A stretch of DNA of 64,000 bases from Vasconcelosia minhoensis LEGE 07310 (GCF_015207255.1 NZ_JADEXG010000017.1:20017-84016), one strand, 5' to 3'. Counted from the first letter of the stretch, positions 1 to 9,181 are shown. The notes: a model not told the origin generated them from the letters alone. Program-made: numbers and translations.

Positions 1-1
1 C

Positions 2-670
2 AGCGGCGTTATTGGCATTGGCCTGGGCGATACGGCTTACTTCGCTGCCCTCAACCATCTCGGTCCTCGCCGGGTTTTGCTGATGGAGGCCCTGGCCCCG
101 CCGATGTCGGCGCTGCTGGCGCTGCTGTTTTTGCAGGAGCGCCTACCGGCGATTGCCTGGGTCGGGATTACGCTGTCGGTGGGCGGCGTTGCCTGGGTAA
201 TTACCGAGCGTGTTCCAGACGTACATCCCCAAGGAGAAAATCTGCCGCGCGGCGTTACGCTGGGGCTGCTAGCCGCGCTGGGTCAGGCGGTGGGCGCAGT
301 GCTTTCAAGGGCGGCCCTGGCGGATACGGCGGTTGACCCGCTGTGGAGCACGCTGCTGCGGCTGGGAGCCGGGCTGGTCTGTATGCTGGCGCTGCTGCGG
401 GCTCGGCCCCAGGCCGGTGGTGGCTGGCCCGCGCTGCGATCGCCCCTGCTGCTAGGCGGCGTTGCGATCGCGGCTTTCCTCGGTACCTACCTAGCCATCT
501 GGCTGCAGCAGACCGCGCTGAAATATTCGCCCACCGGCATTGCCCAGTCGCTAACGGCAACCAGCCCGCTGTTTATCCTGCCGATGGCACTGCTCTTGGG
601 TGAACGGATTAGCGCTAGGGCAGTACTGGGGGCGCTGGTCGCGATCGCGGGCGTGTGGCTGCTGCTTTGA
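2..670 (+). CDS. EamA/DMT-family transporter, 3' part
   Basis: The frame is open from base 2, so the gene starts left of the window and only about the last 222 residues are seen. The protein is almost entirely hydrophobic helices. It contains a second EamA-type half (from about residue 80 of the visible part) with a GLLAALGQAVGAVLSR segment and the usual late motif around SPTGIAQSLTATSPLF, followed by LLGERIS, typical of drug/metabolite transporters of the inner membrane. The substrate cannot be told from sequence. It converges on mltA, with only 4 bases between the two stop codons. Confidence 0.85.
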   Translation, partial: SGVIGIGLGDTAYFAALNHLGPRRVLLMEALAPPMSALLALLFLQERLPAIAWVGITLSVGGVAWVITERVPDVHPQGENLPRGVTLGLLAALGQAVGAVLSRAALADTAVDPLWSTLLRLGAGLVCMLALLRARPQAGGGWPALRSPLLLGGVAIAAFLGTYLAIWLQQTALKYSPTGIAQSLTATSPLFILPMALLLGERISARAVLGALVAIAGVWLLL

Positions 671-674
671 GAGA

Positions 675-1835
675 TTATTCCTTCAGCAGCAGATAGTACA
701 GCTCACCGGTATGGTTGATCAGCCCGGCCTGTTCACCTGCCTCAACGCCCGTACCAATAAACAGATCGACCCGCCCCGGCCCGCGAATCGCGCCGCCCGT
801 ATCCTGGTCCAATACAAAGCGGCTAATGCGTTCAGTTTTCCAGCTGCCGTCCGGCTGGCGCTGGGGGAGAGGCAGCGTAACCAGCGCTAGGGCACCCGGC
901 GGCATCATTGATTTGTCAGTAGCGATGGAGCGGCCCGCTGTGACCGGGAAGCCCAGGCTGCCAATAGCAGGCGAGCCACCGGTCTCGCGAAAGAAGACGA
1001 AGCGTCGATTGCGAGGGAGGTACTCGTCCAGGGCCTGGGGATTTTCTTCAAAGTAGGCCATGAGGAGCGGTAGGGAAAGCTCGTCCTCGGCAAAGACGCC
1101 ATCGTCGATTAGCGCCCGACCCACGCTGCTGTAGTCGTAGTTGGTGCGCCCAGCATAGCCTACCGATAGGGTGGTGCCGTCGGTTAGCTGCAGCCGAGCC
1201 GAGCCCTGCACCTGGACTAGAAAAGCTTCTAAACGGCTGCGCAGCCAGACCAGCTCTAATCCTTTCAGCGGCCCCTGACTGCCCTGAAGGCCGTCTGGCC
1301 CCTCTAGGTCAGCCCGGGTGGGGTGGGGGTCGGGCCAATCGGCTAAGTCAGCCGGGGCGCGGTAGAGGGGATAGCGAAATTCTTCGGTCGGGACGCGACT
1401 GGCGGCATAGGTCGGCTCAAAGTAGCCCGTAAAAATCACTGCGCCGTCGCCGTCCTGACCGACCGAGCGATAAAACTCAAACTCCCGGCTGACGGCCCGC
1501 TGCAAGACCTCGGGCGAACGAATCAGCAGCACCAGCTGGCGAAACCGCTCCAGGCTGCGCTGGACGCGGCGATGGGTGATGCCAGAAATGGCATAGTCCT
1601 GATAGGCGGTGACCGAACCCGGCGTTCGCATATAGGCCAGGCTTTGGTTCACCGCGTCAATTAGGGTCTGTCGGGAGTTGCCCTGGCTGAGCAAGCTATC
1701 CGCTAGCGGCGTCTCTGGTGCGGTGGGAACCAGAACCGGCTGGGGAGCTTCCAGCGCGATCGCGCCAAAACCGCTCAGCAGCAGGGCCACAGCCAGGCCG
1801 AGCAGACTCAGGATGAAATTTTTGAAAATACGCAA
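675..1835 (-). CDS. mltA: MltA-type lytic murein transglycosylase
   Basis: Cleaves the MurNAc-GlcNAc bond of peptidoglycan to give anhydro-muropeptides, acting in the periplasm. An N-terminal hydrophobic segment (residues 7-28) serves as signal peptide or anchor; no clear lipobox Cys is present. The MltA domain follows (about 110-270; GYFEPTYAAS at its start, SVGYAGRTNYDYSSVG near its end). A C-terminal 3D domain carries the acidic residues expected for catalysis (FVLDQDTGGAIRG and RVDLFIGTG). Length of 386 residues is normal. A small conserved gene lies 26 bases upstream on the same strand and may be co-transcribed. Confidence 0.9.
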   Translation of the reverse strand: MRIFKNFILSLLGLAVALLLSGFGAIALEAPQPVLVPTAPETPLADSLLSQGNSRQTLIDAVNQSLAYMRTPGSVTAYQDYAISGITHRRVQRSLERFRQLVLLIRSPEVLQRAVSREFEFYRSVGQDGDGAVIFTGYFEPTYAASRVPTEEFRYPLYRAPADLADWPDPHPTRADLEGPDGLQGSQGPLKGLELVWLRSRLEAFLVQVQGSARLQLTDGTTLSVGYAGRTNYDYSSVGRALIDDGVFAEDELSLPLLMAYFEENPQALDEYLPRNRRFVFFRETGGSPAIGSLGFPVTAGRSIATDKSMMPPGALALVTLPLPQRQPDGSWKTERISRFVLDQDTGGAIRGPGRVDLFIGTGVEAGEQAGLINHTGELYYLLLKE

Positions 1836-1861
1836 GGGGGAATGTCTGAACGCTAACAGAG

Positions 1862-2116
1862 CTAGTATCGCTCGACACTGGAACTAAAGACAGGCTCCAC
1901 CCGAATCGCGATCAGCCGACTGGGACGGACGACCATATATTCTCCCGCGTTGACCTTGGGAATGGGTACGTTGACAAAGTCATTAGAGCTGGCCTTGGGC
2001 AGCAGGTCGCTGCTGTACCATTTCTGAAAATCCTGGATGGTTGTAAACCGCACTTCTTGGTGGTGTCCGCCCTCCAAAAGCATGTGGACGAGGTATTCGC
2101 TAGGAGTTCTTGGCAT
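1862..2116 (-). CDS. conserved small hypothetical protein (84 aa)
   Basis: Not recognised as a named family. A soluble 84-residue protein with no signal peptide, starting MPRTPSEYLVHML. The central FTTIQDFQKWY and VNVPIPKVNAGEYMVVRPSRL stretches look like a compact folded domain and resemble small cyanobacterial conserved proteins. It lies just upstream of mltA in the same direction, so the two may share a transcript. No function is inferred. Confidence 0.6.
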   Translation of the reverse strand: MPRTPSEYLVHMLLEGGHHQEVRFTTIQDFQKWYSSDLLPKASSNDFVNVPIPKVNAGEYMVVRPSRLIAIRVEPVFSSSVERY

Positions 2117-2196
2117 GTTAAGTCAGGATTAGGGTTTAGCAGCCCTAGTATGGGTTGGCAAGCCCGAAAACTTTCATCTCTGGGGTGATTTTTTAG

Positions 2197-2572
2197 ATTA
2201 TTTTCGTAGGAACCCAAAAGCTGAGCGCCTTTTTTCCACCGGCTGAGTCAGGCTACCAGCAAACACCAGTCAACGAAGAAACCGGACTAGCGGCAGCCAG
2301 CTTGGAGCAGGATGGCAAGCAGCTCGCTATTCTCAGTATTTTAGACACCGCGATCGCGCCTTCAGAAGCAGGCAAATATCGTCACAGCAGCAATCTTAGT
2401 TCAGGGATATCCGGCCATTGAGCAGGGCGAGACGGTCACGGGCGTCCTGGTGAGCGATCGCGGCCAGGTCACCGTACGCAGCCTCGACAGCAGCTTTGAC
2501 CAGCGAGATCGCGAAGCCTGGATTGAGAAATTTGACCTGCTCGGCCTGGCAAAGCTAGTTCAGACAGAGTAG
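2197..2572 (+). pseudogene. frameshifted remnant of an unknown protein
   Basis: Two overlapping open frames read like one protein broken by a single frameshift near 2366-2380. The first (2197-2421) runs ...LEQDGKQLAILSILDTAIAP. The second continues with NIVTAAILVQGYPAIEQGE to VRSLDSSFDQRDREAWIEK and ends at a TAG at 2570. Neither half has a convincing ATG or ribosome binding site, so the 5' end may be lost as well. Both halves have protein-like composition and contain HIP1 sites, typical of coding DNA here. The family is not recognised; a sequencing indel is an alternative to decay. Confidence 0.4.
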
Positions 2573-2733
2573 TTTTGCGTTTTTTGGATTGACCAGCGTA
2601 GGAATAGCAGCGCTCTCAGCTTTCTCAGAAAGCCCTTAAGCCAGCCTCAGTTTGGCATCAGTCGAGGCTCAGATGGGTGTCGCATTCTTGTAAGTAATGA
2701 AGTTCATCATTCACTCACAAGGAGCTTACTCAC

Positions 2734-3144
2734 ATGAAACGCAATCTCTTTGCCGCCCTGGCCCTTTCCGCTGCTGTTCTAACCGTTGCCCCTAATGCCC
2801 AAGCTGCCGAAGCCAGCTCTTTCCAGGAAAGCCGCTTCGAAGTCCTCGATCGCGGCGGTGCCAAAGCCGTTGATAACATTCAAGCGACTCGGCTAGAGCA
2901 TTTGGACAACCAGTCCAAGGCCGTCAGCGATATTCAGGCGACTCGCCTGGAACATCTGGACAATCAGTCCAAGGCCGTCGATAACATCCAAGCGACTCGG
3001 TTGGAGTTTCTGGATAATCAGTCCAAAGCTGTTGAGAACCTACAGGCAACCCGGCTAAGCGAGCTCGATCGCCGCGACAAAGGAGAAGTTCAAAAGCTGC
3101 GGCTAGAGCATCTCGACAACCAGTCTAAGACCAACTCAATTTAG
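2734..3144 (+). CDS. secreted 18-residue tandem-repeat protein
   Basis: A 136-residue protein with a clean Sec signal peptide (MKRNLFAALALSAAVLTVAP, cleavage expected after AQA). The rest consists of about six units of roughly 18 residues, best represented by IQATRLEHLDNQSKAVSD. Three central units are nearly identical and the flanking ones are diverged (FQESRFEVLDRGGAK..., LQATRLSELDRRDKGEVQ, KLRLEHLDNQSKTNSI). Eighteen residues is five alpha-helical turns, so each unit would present the same face of one long amphipathic helix. Repeats differ mostly at synonymous sites. A good ribosome binding site (AAGGAG) precedes the ATG. The gene stands alone, followed by a strong hairpin. Periplasmic or extracellular; function unknown. 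Confidence 0.75.
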   Translation: MKRNLFAALALSAAVLTVAPNAQAAEASSFQESRFEVLDRGGAKAVDNIQATRLEHLDNQSKAVSDIQATRLEHLDNQSKAVDNIQATRLEFLDNQSKAVENLQATRLSELDRRDKGEVQKLRLEHLDNQSKTNSI

Positions 3145-3170
3145 TCAGCTCAACATCGCTAAATAAGTCA

Positions 3171-3217
3171 TAGGCCATCAGGGCGCTGGGTATCTTGCCC
3201 AATGCCCTGATGGCCTA
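3171..3217 (+). terminator. hairpin after the repeat-protein gene
   Basis: A perfect 14-bp inverted repeat (TAGGCCATCAGGGC and its complement) with a 19-base loop begins 27 bases after the stop of the repeat-protein gene. There is no U-tract immediately after it, so it is either a processing/stability hairpin or an imperfect intrinsic terminator. Confidence 0.55.
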
Positions 3218-3364
3218 CCAAGCTGGGTCAGTCCGAAATCTCTGTCATTGCCAATAGGGATTTTTTGTCTTGAGGGTGCGATCGCGTCTCCCCCAGCGTA
3301 GCCAGTAATTGTCGTCTAACCCAACGGTTTCGCCAATACTGAAATACAGGTTATTTTGCGGTGT

Positions 3365-3787
3365 CTAATCGTTAGCCATAGGGCTCCCAAAGTAAGCCAG
3401 GTCTCCGCCACCTAAGGCGCTAAAAAACATGTCAGCTTTCAACACTTCCCAAGCTTCGTATCCCGACGAGTCAGGAATCACTTGCAGAACATGCCCCGTG
3501 TCAAATTGCAGCTCAAGGTCGAGCGTTTGGTCTCGTAGCATCACTAGCTCGATTGCTCTATGACCAATACGGCTATTCAACTCTGCTGCCGCATCTATCG
3601 ATGCGGGCAGACCAAACCATTGGCCATCATCCTGGCTGGCAAAGCGGATGCGACCCGCTTCGAGTAAGCGCCAAAGGCACGAAACAAGAAGCTGAGCCTG
3701 CCCATCAAACGTGAAAACCCAGTCATGCTCACGGTGCAGCACTAATTCCAATTGATGCTTTGCAAGCCAATCCAGAGAATCCATCAT
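3365..3787 (-). CDS. DUF6188-like hypothetical protein
   Basis: A 140-residue soluble protein without signal peptide. The pattern of a short beta-strand start (LVLHREHDWVFTFDG), a central FGLPASIDAAAEL and an ending with LDLELQFDTGHVLQVIPDS then YEAWEV resembles DUF6188-type proteins; this assignment is from memory of the pattern and is tentative. It lies 29 bases downstream of the hicB-like gene on the same strand, so hicA, hicB and this gene could form one transcript. No function is inferred. Confidence 0.6.
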   Translation of the reverse strand: MMDSLDWLAKHQLELVLHREHDWVFTFDGQAQLLVSCLWRLLEAGRIRFASQDDGQWFGLPASIDAAAELNSRIGHRAIELVMLRDQTLDLELQFDTGHVLQVIPDSSGYEAWEVLKADMFFSALGGGDLAYFGSPMAND

Positions 3788-3816
3788 GTAACTTTGCGAT
3801 TTTGCTCATGGGCTCG

Positions 3817-4035
3817 TCAGGCAATTTGCAGTGTTTTGGGCTCAGGGATGGGTTGGCCTTCTAATTTCCAAGCCTCTATATACATCTCGATCACTTCTTC
3901 GCCGTTCCGAATAGCTTCTTCACGAGTCTCGCCATGAGTACAGGGCATCACAACAAGATCGGCAAACTCTGGTATCGTGACTAGGAAAAGCCGATCTTCT
4001 TCAGACCACTGGATAGACATACTATAACGATTCAC
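3817..4035 (-). CDS. hicB: HicB-family antitoxin
   Basis: A 72-residue protein with the HicB partial RNase H-like fold: YSMSIQWSEEDRLFLVTIPEF then a helix with GETREEAIRNGEEVIEMYIE and a final GQPIPEPK. In this family the protein binds and neutralises the HicA mRNA interferase and often represses its own promoter. No separate DNA-binding domain is visible in this short form. Its start overlaps the end of the upstream hicA by 4 bases, which supports translational coupling. Confidence 0.85.
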   Translation of the reverse strand: MNRYSMSIQWSEEDRLFLVTIPEFADLVVMPCTHGETREEAIRNGEEVIEMYIEAWKLEGQPIPEPKTLQIA

Positions 4036-4298
4036 AAACTTTCATCCTCTTCTAAGTTTTTTAGCTCAGAAAGTAACTTTGCCAGCTGCTTTTCCAAGTA
4101 AATGGGTACATCATTTCCATCCTTGCCTGAGATAGTCATCGTTTTATTGAGGAGAGGATGACGCCAGCGTTCATGACTTCCTTTTCCTCTCTTTGGTAGA
4201 CAAATAAACCCCTGCTGTGAAAGCTGGGCCTTCAACTCTCGAATTTTTCTAGGCATGAACTTTATGAAACGTTCTACCTTATTTTTAGAGGTTACCAA
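4032..4298 (-). CDS. hicA: HicA-family mRNA interferase toxin
   Basis: An 88-residue protein with the double-stranded-RNA-binding-like HicA fold. The pattern is IRELKAQLSQQGFICLPKRGKGSHERWRHP; the His in KGSHERW is the catalytic residue of the family. The fold ends with DVPIYLEKQLAKLL. The first 14 residues precede the usual HicA start, so an internal ATG at 4256 (MPRKIRELK) is the more likely initiation site. It is upstream of and overlaps hicB, the standard toxin-first order. Confidence 0.85.
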   Translation of the reverse strand: MVTSKNKVERFIKFMPRKIRELKAQLSQQGFICLPKRGKGSHERWRHPLLNKTMTISGKDGNDVPIYLEKQLAKLLSELKNLEEDESL

Positions 4299-4345
4299 TG
4301 CTTAGTGAGTACGAGCTTGATTAAGCTGGGAGCATGTCACCTTTG

Positions 4346-4460
4346 AGCCCTCACCCTAAATCCCTCTCCCTGAGGAGAGGGACTTTGAGCTTCACTCAGC
4401 TTCCCGGCTAAGTTCCGGCTCCCCTTCTGCCCGGGGATAAGGGGCTGGGGGATGAGGGCT
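4346..4460. repeat. palindromic intergenic repeat of cyanobacterial type
   Basis: This is the main content of the 332-base gap between hicA and the COP23 gene. AGCCCTCA at 4346 is matched by its complement TGAGGGCT at 4453-4460. Inside is a second stem (CCCTCTCC / GGAGAGGG around 4371-4381) and a CCCC/GGGG pairing. The composition (CCCTCACCCTAAATCCCTCTCC) resembles widespread intergenic palindromes of cyanobacteria. It has no coding potential; it may be a small non-autonomous mobile element or form an RNA hairpin. Confidence 0.55.
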
Positions 4461-4630
4461 TTGCTCTTCTCGGAGAGTGGGCTGTACAGCAAACCTGACA
4501 TGCTTCCGATTAAGTTCGCGAAATAGTAAAGACTATTGGCAAACTGGCATAGGGCTGGGACTGATAAAATTTTAGCTCGCTAAGCTAGAACTGAATAGCT
4601 TTTGACGACGTTCGTTGGGGAAGAGGAAAG

Positions 4631-5389
4631 ATGCGCGAAAAAGGCTTTGACTCATGGGGCTCAGTTCGCAAACTGAGTCAGGCTGCCGTTCTAGGGGGTA
4701 CGCTGGCGGCCCTGCTATGGCCGATGCCGATCGGCGCTCAGACGACGGACTCTGAAGAGCTACCCGATCTGGAAGAGGAAGTAATCGGAACACCGTCCGA
4801 AGCGGTTTCCCTGCCGGAGGATTCTCGCTTTGAGTGCCAGCTGAATAATCGCGAATTCACCGTCATGTATCTGCCCGAGAGCCAGCCCGACCAGGCCTAT
4901 CCCTGGGCTCAGCCCGGCGAGATGGGCGGCGGCTGGACTGCGGAGCGGCGCTGCTACGAAATTAGCGATCGCTTAGAGCGCTACCGACCCGAAGGACTGC
5001 TAGATCTGCGGACGGGCATGGAAAACGGCTATGACATCGTCTGCGTCACGACGGAGGAAAACCCCAACAGCTGCCAGATCGTCTTTACCGTGCCGCAGGG
5101 GCAAAATCCGGTGGTGACTCGCGATCGCGTCTTTGAAAACCTCACCCTGGCCGACAGCGGCACCGATACGACTTCGGTGAATACCTTTACCGGCAACGGA
5201 TCGGAACTCCTCAGCCAGATTGGTCAGGTACTGGGAGGACTGCCGCTACCGGGTAATAGACCCCAGAGCCGTTCCAACGGTATCAACCTAAAGCCCTATC
5301 TCGATGCTGCGGACGGCGGCACTGGTGAATACCTGCGCCGTCCCGCCGCTCAGCCGGGCCAGCGGCTAAACCCAGATAGCTTCCGCTAG
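4631..5389 (+). CDS. COP23-domain protein
   Basis: A 252-residue exported protein of the COP23 family, named for a circadian-oscillating membrane protein of cyanobacteria. The signal segment is residues 13-36 (LSQAAVLGGTLAALLWPMPI, cleavage after GAQ). The COP23 domain covers about 65-190. It has four Cys residues likely paired as disulphides (FECQLNNREFTV, RRCYEISDRL, DIVCVTTEE, SCQIVFTVPQG) and the conserved GGGWTAERRCYEIS. The remaining C-terminal ~60 residues look disordered. A GAGGAAAG ribosome binding site lies before the ATG. The exact function of the family is unknown. Confidence 0.85.
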   Translation: MREKGFDSWGSVRKLSQAAVLGGTLAALLWPMPIGAQTTDSEELPDLEEEVIGTPSEAVSLPEDSRFECQLNNREFTVMYLPESQPDQAYPWAQPGEMGGGWTAERRCYEISDRLERYRPEGLLDLRTGMENGYDIVCVTTEENPNSCQIVFTVPQGQNPVVTRDRVFENLTLADSGTDTTSVNTFTGNGSELLSQIGQVLGGLPLPGNRPQSRSNGINLKPYLDAADGGTGEYLRRPAAQPGQRLNPDSFR

Positions 5390-5408
5390 GTTGAAGTCCC
5401 AAGTCAGC

Positions 5409-5440
5409 AAAAAGGCGAGGCTACAGCCTCGCCTTTTTTA
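5409..5440. terminator. bidirectional intrinsic terminator
   Basis: A GC-rich stem (AGGCGAGGCT / AGCCTCGCCT) is flanked by A5 on the left and T6 on the right. It sits between the COP23 gene (+) and the end of the ATP synthase operon (-), so it can terminate both convergent transcripts. Confidence 0.85.
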
Positions 5441-5467
5441 TTTGAACCAACTTGCCAGAAGCAGACC

Positions 5468-6415
5468 TTATCCCAGCGCTTCCGCACCGCCGACGATTTC
5501 TAGAATCTCCTGGGTAATTGCCGCTTGCCGGGCCTTATTGTAGGTCAGCGTCAGCGACTTCACCAGCTCGGTGGCGTTGTCGCTAGCGGCATTCATCGCC
5601 GTCATCCGCGCCGCCAGTTCGCTGGCTGCCGCTTCCTGCAGGGCCCGCAGAATTTGGTTATTCAAATAGAGGGGAAGCAGCGCATCGAGAATCTGCACCG
5701 GGTCCTGCTCGAAGATCATGTCCTGGGGGAAGGAGCGCGTCTCGGCGGTGACCTTTGAGCGCTCTACTTCAAACTGGCCGCCTCGAGTCGTCAGCCGGAA
5801 AATCTCATCGTCCTGGGCTTCAAACCCCTGGGGGTCGAGCGGTAGTAGCGTCTGAACTACGGGACGGGAGCTGATCAGCGAAACAAACTTGGTGTAGACC
5901 AGCTCCACCCGGTCTACCGACTCGGATAGGAACAGCGACAGCAGCTCATCCGCAATCTCGGCGGCCTCAGCCGCCGTCGGCACCTGCTCTAGGCCAGAAT
6001 ACTTGGCATCGATCGGCTGATTGCGCCGCTGGAAGTACTGGATCGACTTGCGGCCCACCAGCACATACTTAAAGTTAATCCCTTCTTTGGTCAGCTCGTT
6101 GGCCCGCGCCTCGGCCCGGCGGATAACGGTGGTATTGTAGCCGCCGCAGAGACCGCGATCGCCAGAAATCACGACCAGTCCAACATTCTCCACCTCGCGC
6201 TGCTCCAGCAGCGGCAGGTCGGCATCCTCAAACCGCAGTCGGCCCTGGAGGCCATAGAGCACCTGGGCCAGCCGGTCGGCAAAGGGGCGGGTGGCATTCA
6301 CCTGCTCCTGGGCGCGGCGGACCTTAGCCGCCGCCACCAGCCGCATGGCTTCGGTAATTTTTCGCGTATTCTTGACCGACTGGATGCGATCGCGAATAGA
6401 TTTTAGATTCGCCAT
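5468..6415 (-). CDS. atpG: ATP synthase subunit gamma
   Basis: Central stalk subunit of F1 (also called atpC in cyanobacteria), coupling rotor movement to catalysis at the thylakoid membrane. N-terminal helix [24 protein letters not shown] and C-terminal helix [22 protein letters not shown] are both canonical. At about 195-235 it has the extra segment typical of phototroph gamma subunits ([20 protein letters not shown]). It lacks the two redox Cys of the chloroplast enzyme, as in other cyanobacteria. It is the last gene of the operon, followed by a bidirectional terminator. Length of 315 is normal. Confidence 0.97.
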   Translation of the reverse strand: MANLKSIRDRIQSVKNTRKITEAMRLVAAAKVRRAQEQVNATRPFADRLAQVLYGLQGRLRFEDADLPLLEQREVENVGLVVISGDRGLCGGYNTTVIRRAEARANELTKEGINFKYVLVGRKSIQYFQRRNQPIDAKYSGLEQVPTAAEAAEIADELLSLFLSESVDRVELVYTKFVSLISSRPVVQTLLPLDPQGFEAQDDEIFRLTTRGGQFEVERSKVTAETRSFPQDMIFEQDPVQILDALLPLYLNNQILRALQEAAASELAARMTAMNAASDNATELVKSLTLTYNKARQAAITQEILEIVGGAEALG

Positions 6416-6483
6416 ATTGTTTTCTCAGCAGGCTGCGGCCCGTTCTAGACTCATGCTGAACCAGCCGCCAGCCGCCTGTCCTC

Positions 6484-8001
6484 CTAAGCCGCAGCCATCA
6501 TCGACTGCTTGGTTTCCTTGATCGCCGCTTCCAGCAGCTCCTTCGCCGGGTCGGTCAGCACCTTTTCGGACTGAATGATCTTGACGTATTCCTGCTTGCT
6601 GGTATTGATATAGCCACAGAGCTCGGTGACGAACTTAGCGACCTTATCCACCGGGATATCGTCCAGGAAGCCGTTAATACCGGCGTAGATAATCGCCACC
6701 TGCTCCGGCAGAGAGCGCGGCGAGAACTGGGGCTGCTTGAGAATTTCGCGCAGCCGCTCCCCCCGGGCCAGCTGGGCTTGGGTGGCCGGGTCGAGGTCGG
6801 AGGCAAACTGGGCAAAGGCCTGGAGCTCGTCGAACTGGGCCAGCTCCAGCTTTACCTTACCAGCGACTTTCTTAATTGCCTTGGTCTGGGCAGCCGAGCC
6901 CACCCGCGAGACCGAAATACCCGCGTTGATCGCCGGGCGCAGACCGGAGTTAAACAGGTCAGACGATAGGAAGATCTGGCCGTCGGTAATCGAAATCACG
7001 TTGGTCGGGATGTAGGCCGAAACGTCTCCCGCCTGGGTTTCGATGATCGGTAGAGCGGTCATACTGCCCTCGCCCAGCTCTTCGCTCAGCTTAGCCGCCC
7101 GCTCTAGCAGGCGAGAGTGTAGGTAGAACACGTCGCCGGGGTAGGCTTCGCGACCGGGCGGACGCCGCAGCAGTAGGGAAACCTGCCGGTAGGCCTGGGC
7201 CTGCTTGGTCAGGTCGTCGTAGATTACCAATGTATGCTTGCCCTTATACATGAAGTATTCGGCCAGGGCGGCCCCGGTATAGGGGGCTAGATACTGAAGC
7301 GGGGCCGGGTCGTTGGCGTTGGCCGCGACCACAATGGTGTACTCCATCGCGCCGCGCTCTTCTAGCACCGAGACGACCTGGGCCACCGAAGAGGCTTTCT
7401 GACCGATAGCGACGTAGACGCAGATCACGTCCTCGGATTTCTGGTTGAGGATGGTGTCGATCGCGATCGCGGTTTTCCCCGTCTGCCGGTCGCCGATAAT
7501 CAGCTCGCGCTGGCCACGACCGATGGGAATCATCGCATCAATCGCGGTAATGCCGGTTTGCAGCGGTTCATAGACCGACTTGCGCTCAATAATGCCGGGC
7601 GCACCCGACTCGATCAGGCGAGTTTCAGACGTTTCGATATCGCCTTTGCCATCGAGGGGGCGAGCCAGCGAATCAACCACCCGGCCGAGCATGGCTTCTC
7701 CCACCGGGATAGAGGCAATCTTGCCGGTTGATTTGACCGAGCTGCCTTCCTGAATGGCTCGCCCGGTGCCCATTAGCACGGCCCCGACGTTGTCCTCTTC
7801 TAGGTTCAGGGCAATGCCCGCCGTACCATCTTCAAACTCCAGCAGCTCACCTGCCATCGTACTGTCAAGGCCATAAATTCGGGCAATCCCGTCGCCCACC
7901 TGGAGCACGGTCCCAACGTTGGTGGCCTTGACCTCCTGGTCATACTGCTCAATCTGCTGTCGAATAATGCTGCTAATTTCGTCAGGTCTGATGCTTACCA
8001 T
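6484..8001 (-). CDS. atpA: ATP synthase subunit alpha
   Basis: Non-catalytic nucleotide-binding subunit of the F1 hexamer. The P-loop GDRQTGKT is at residues 170-177. The N-terminal beta barrel contains [14 protein letters not shown], and the C-terminal region carries [22 protein letters not shown] and [14 protein letters not shown]. The 505-residue length and start [20 protein letters not shown] match cyanobacterial homologues. It lies between atpH (delta) and atpG (gamma), with spacers under 70 bases. Confidence 0.98.
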   Translation of the reverse strand: MVSIRPDEISSIIRQQIEQYDQEVKATNVGTVLQVGDGIARIYGLDSTMAGELLEFEDGTAGIALNLEEDNVGAVLMGTGRAIQEGSSVKSTGKIASIPVGEAMLGRVVDSLARPLDGKGDIETSETRLIESGAPGIIERKSVYEPLQTGITAIDAMIPIGRGQRELIIGDRQTGKTAIAIDTILNQKSEDVICVYVAIGQKASSVAQVVSVLEERGAMEYTIVVAANANDPAPLQYLAPYTGAALAEYFMYKGKHTLVIYDDLTKQAQAYRQVSLLLRRPPGREAYPGDVFYLHSRLLERAAKLSEELGEGSMTALPIIETQAGDVSAYIPTNVISITDGQIFLSSDLFNSGLRPAINAGISVSRVGSAAQTKAIKKVAGKVKLELAQFDELQAFAQFASDLDPATQAQLARGERLREILKQPQFSPRSLPEQVAIIYAGINGFLDDIPVDKVAKFVTELCGYINTSKQEYVKIIQSEKVLTDPAKELLEAAIKETKQSMMAAA

Positions 8002-8069
8002 AGGAGTCGCTCTACTAACACCGATACAAACTACAAGTTGTGAAAATCCATGAGACTTTTGGGGCCAGA

Positions 8070-8630
8070 TTAGCGGGCCGTAGCGCTTAGCTGAACGCCA
8101 ATTCGCCGCAGCTGACCGCGTAGGCTGGCGTCGATCACCTGAGAACCCACTTGAATAATTACGCCGCCCAGCAGGTCTGGGTCAATCCGGGTCTCTAACT
8201 CTACCTGCTGAGCCGAGGTTAAAGACTTGACCTTGCGGCGGATCGTCTCTCGCTGCTGCTCAGTCAGCTCTACCGCTGAAGTAATCTCTGCCAGTACGGT
8301 CTGATTGAGCTCCCGCACCAGGGCTTGAAACTGCTTCAGAATTGGCGTTAGCAGAGAAATCCGGCCCCGGTCTACCAGCAGCAGCAGAAAGTTTTTGAGG
8401 TTCGGGTTCGGGTTTTCTCCCAGCACCTGCTGCAAGACGCCCTTTTTCGTTTCGCCCTCAATCAGAGGATTGCCCAAAAAGGCTGAAAGCTCATCCGACT
8501 GCTTGAGCAGTTCCAGCAGCTCAGCGGTGCTCTGGGCCACCGGCTCAACACTGCCATTTGACTGGGCCAGAGACAGCAGCGCCTGGGCATAGGGTTCGGC
8601 AATTTCTGACGTAACAATGCTGGTACTCAT
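8070..8630 (-). CDS. atpH: ATP synthase subunit delta
   Basis: Peripheral stalk cap connecting the b/b' dimer to the top of F1 (atpD in older cyanobacterial naming). A 186-residue all-alpha N-terminal domain starts [17 protein letters not shown], with the conserved C-terminal block [19 protein letters not shown]. Its ATG shares one base with the stop of the upstream b subunit (TAATG), indicating coupled translation. Confidence 0.95.
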   Translation of the reverse strand: MSTSIVTSEIAEPYAQALLSLAQSNGSVEPVAQSTAELLELLKQSDELSAFLGNPLIEGETKKGVLQQVLGENPNPNLKNFLLLLVDRGRISLLTPILKQFQALVRELNQTVLAEITSAVELTEQQRETIRRKVKSLTSAQQVELETRIDPDLLGGVIIQVGSQVIDASLRGQLRRIGVQLSATAR

Positions 8631-9181
8631 TAACGGTCTCCAATTAGGGCAATGCTCTGGTCAATCAGCTTATTCTGGATTTCGTCATTGAGGACGTCAG
8701 AGAGGCGGGTCTCAACTCGCTCCATCGCCATCGCCGATACCCGCTGCCGCAGCTCTCGCATCACCCGGTCTTCCTGAGAAGACATATCCTGCTGAGCCGC
8801 CGCCTTCATCCGCTCGACGTCTTTCGCCGCCTGCTGCAAAATCGCTTCCCGGGCGGACTTGGCGTTGGTCTCAGCCTCAGCCCGAATCTGCTTGGCCTGA
8901 TTTTGGGCCTGCTGGAGCTTCTGCTGTTGCTCTGCCAGCGAGGCGGACGCTTTCTTTTGCCGAGCCTCAGCCTCTTTGATGGCAGCCTCAATTTCAGCTC
9001 GCCGCTCAGCCAGCTTTTTACCTAAGAAGCCGCGCCCAAAGTAAATAAGGACACCAATGACGATGATTAAATTGACTAGGTTGGACTCGAGCAGGTCGAA
9101 GCTAAGCCCAAATCCTTCAGACTCTGAAGCTAATTCTGGAGCGACCTCTGAGGCCAATAGCGCAAACGCTTCTATAAACAC
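8630..9181 (-). CDS. atpF: ATP synthase subunit b
   Basis: Membrane-anchored peripheral stalk subunit of F0. One transmembrane segment lies at about residues 30-50 ([20 protein letters not shown]), followed by a long Ala/Glu/Lys/Gln-rich helix ([19 protein letters not shown] and onward) that forms the right-handed coiled coil with b'. The cyanobacterial b subunit is processed N-terminally in some species; an N-terminal hydrophobic stretch is present. 183 residues. Located directly before delta, with a one-base overlap. Confidence 0.95.
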   Translation of the reverse strand: MFIEAFALLASEVAPELASESEGFGLSFDLLESNLVNLIIVIGVLIYFGRGFLGKKLAERRAEIEAAIKEAEARQKKASASLAEQQQKLQQAQNQAKQIRAEAETNAKSAREAILQQAAKDVERMKAAAQQDMSSQEDRVMRELRQRVSAMAMERVETRLSDVLNDEIQNKLIDQSIALIGDR

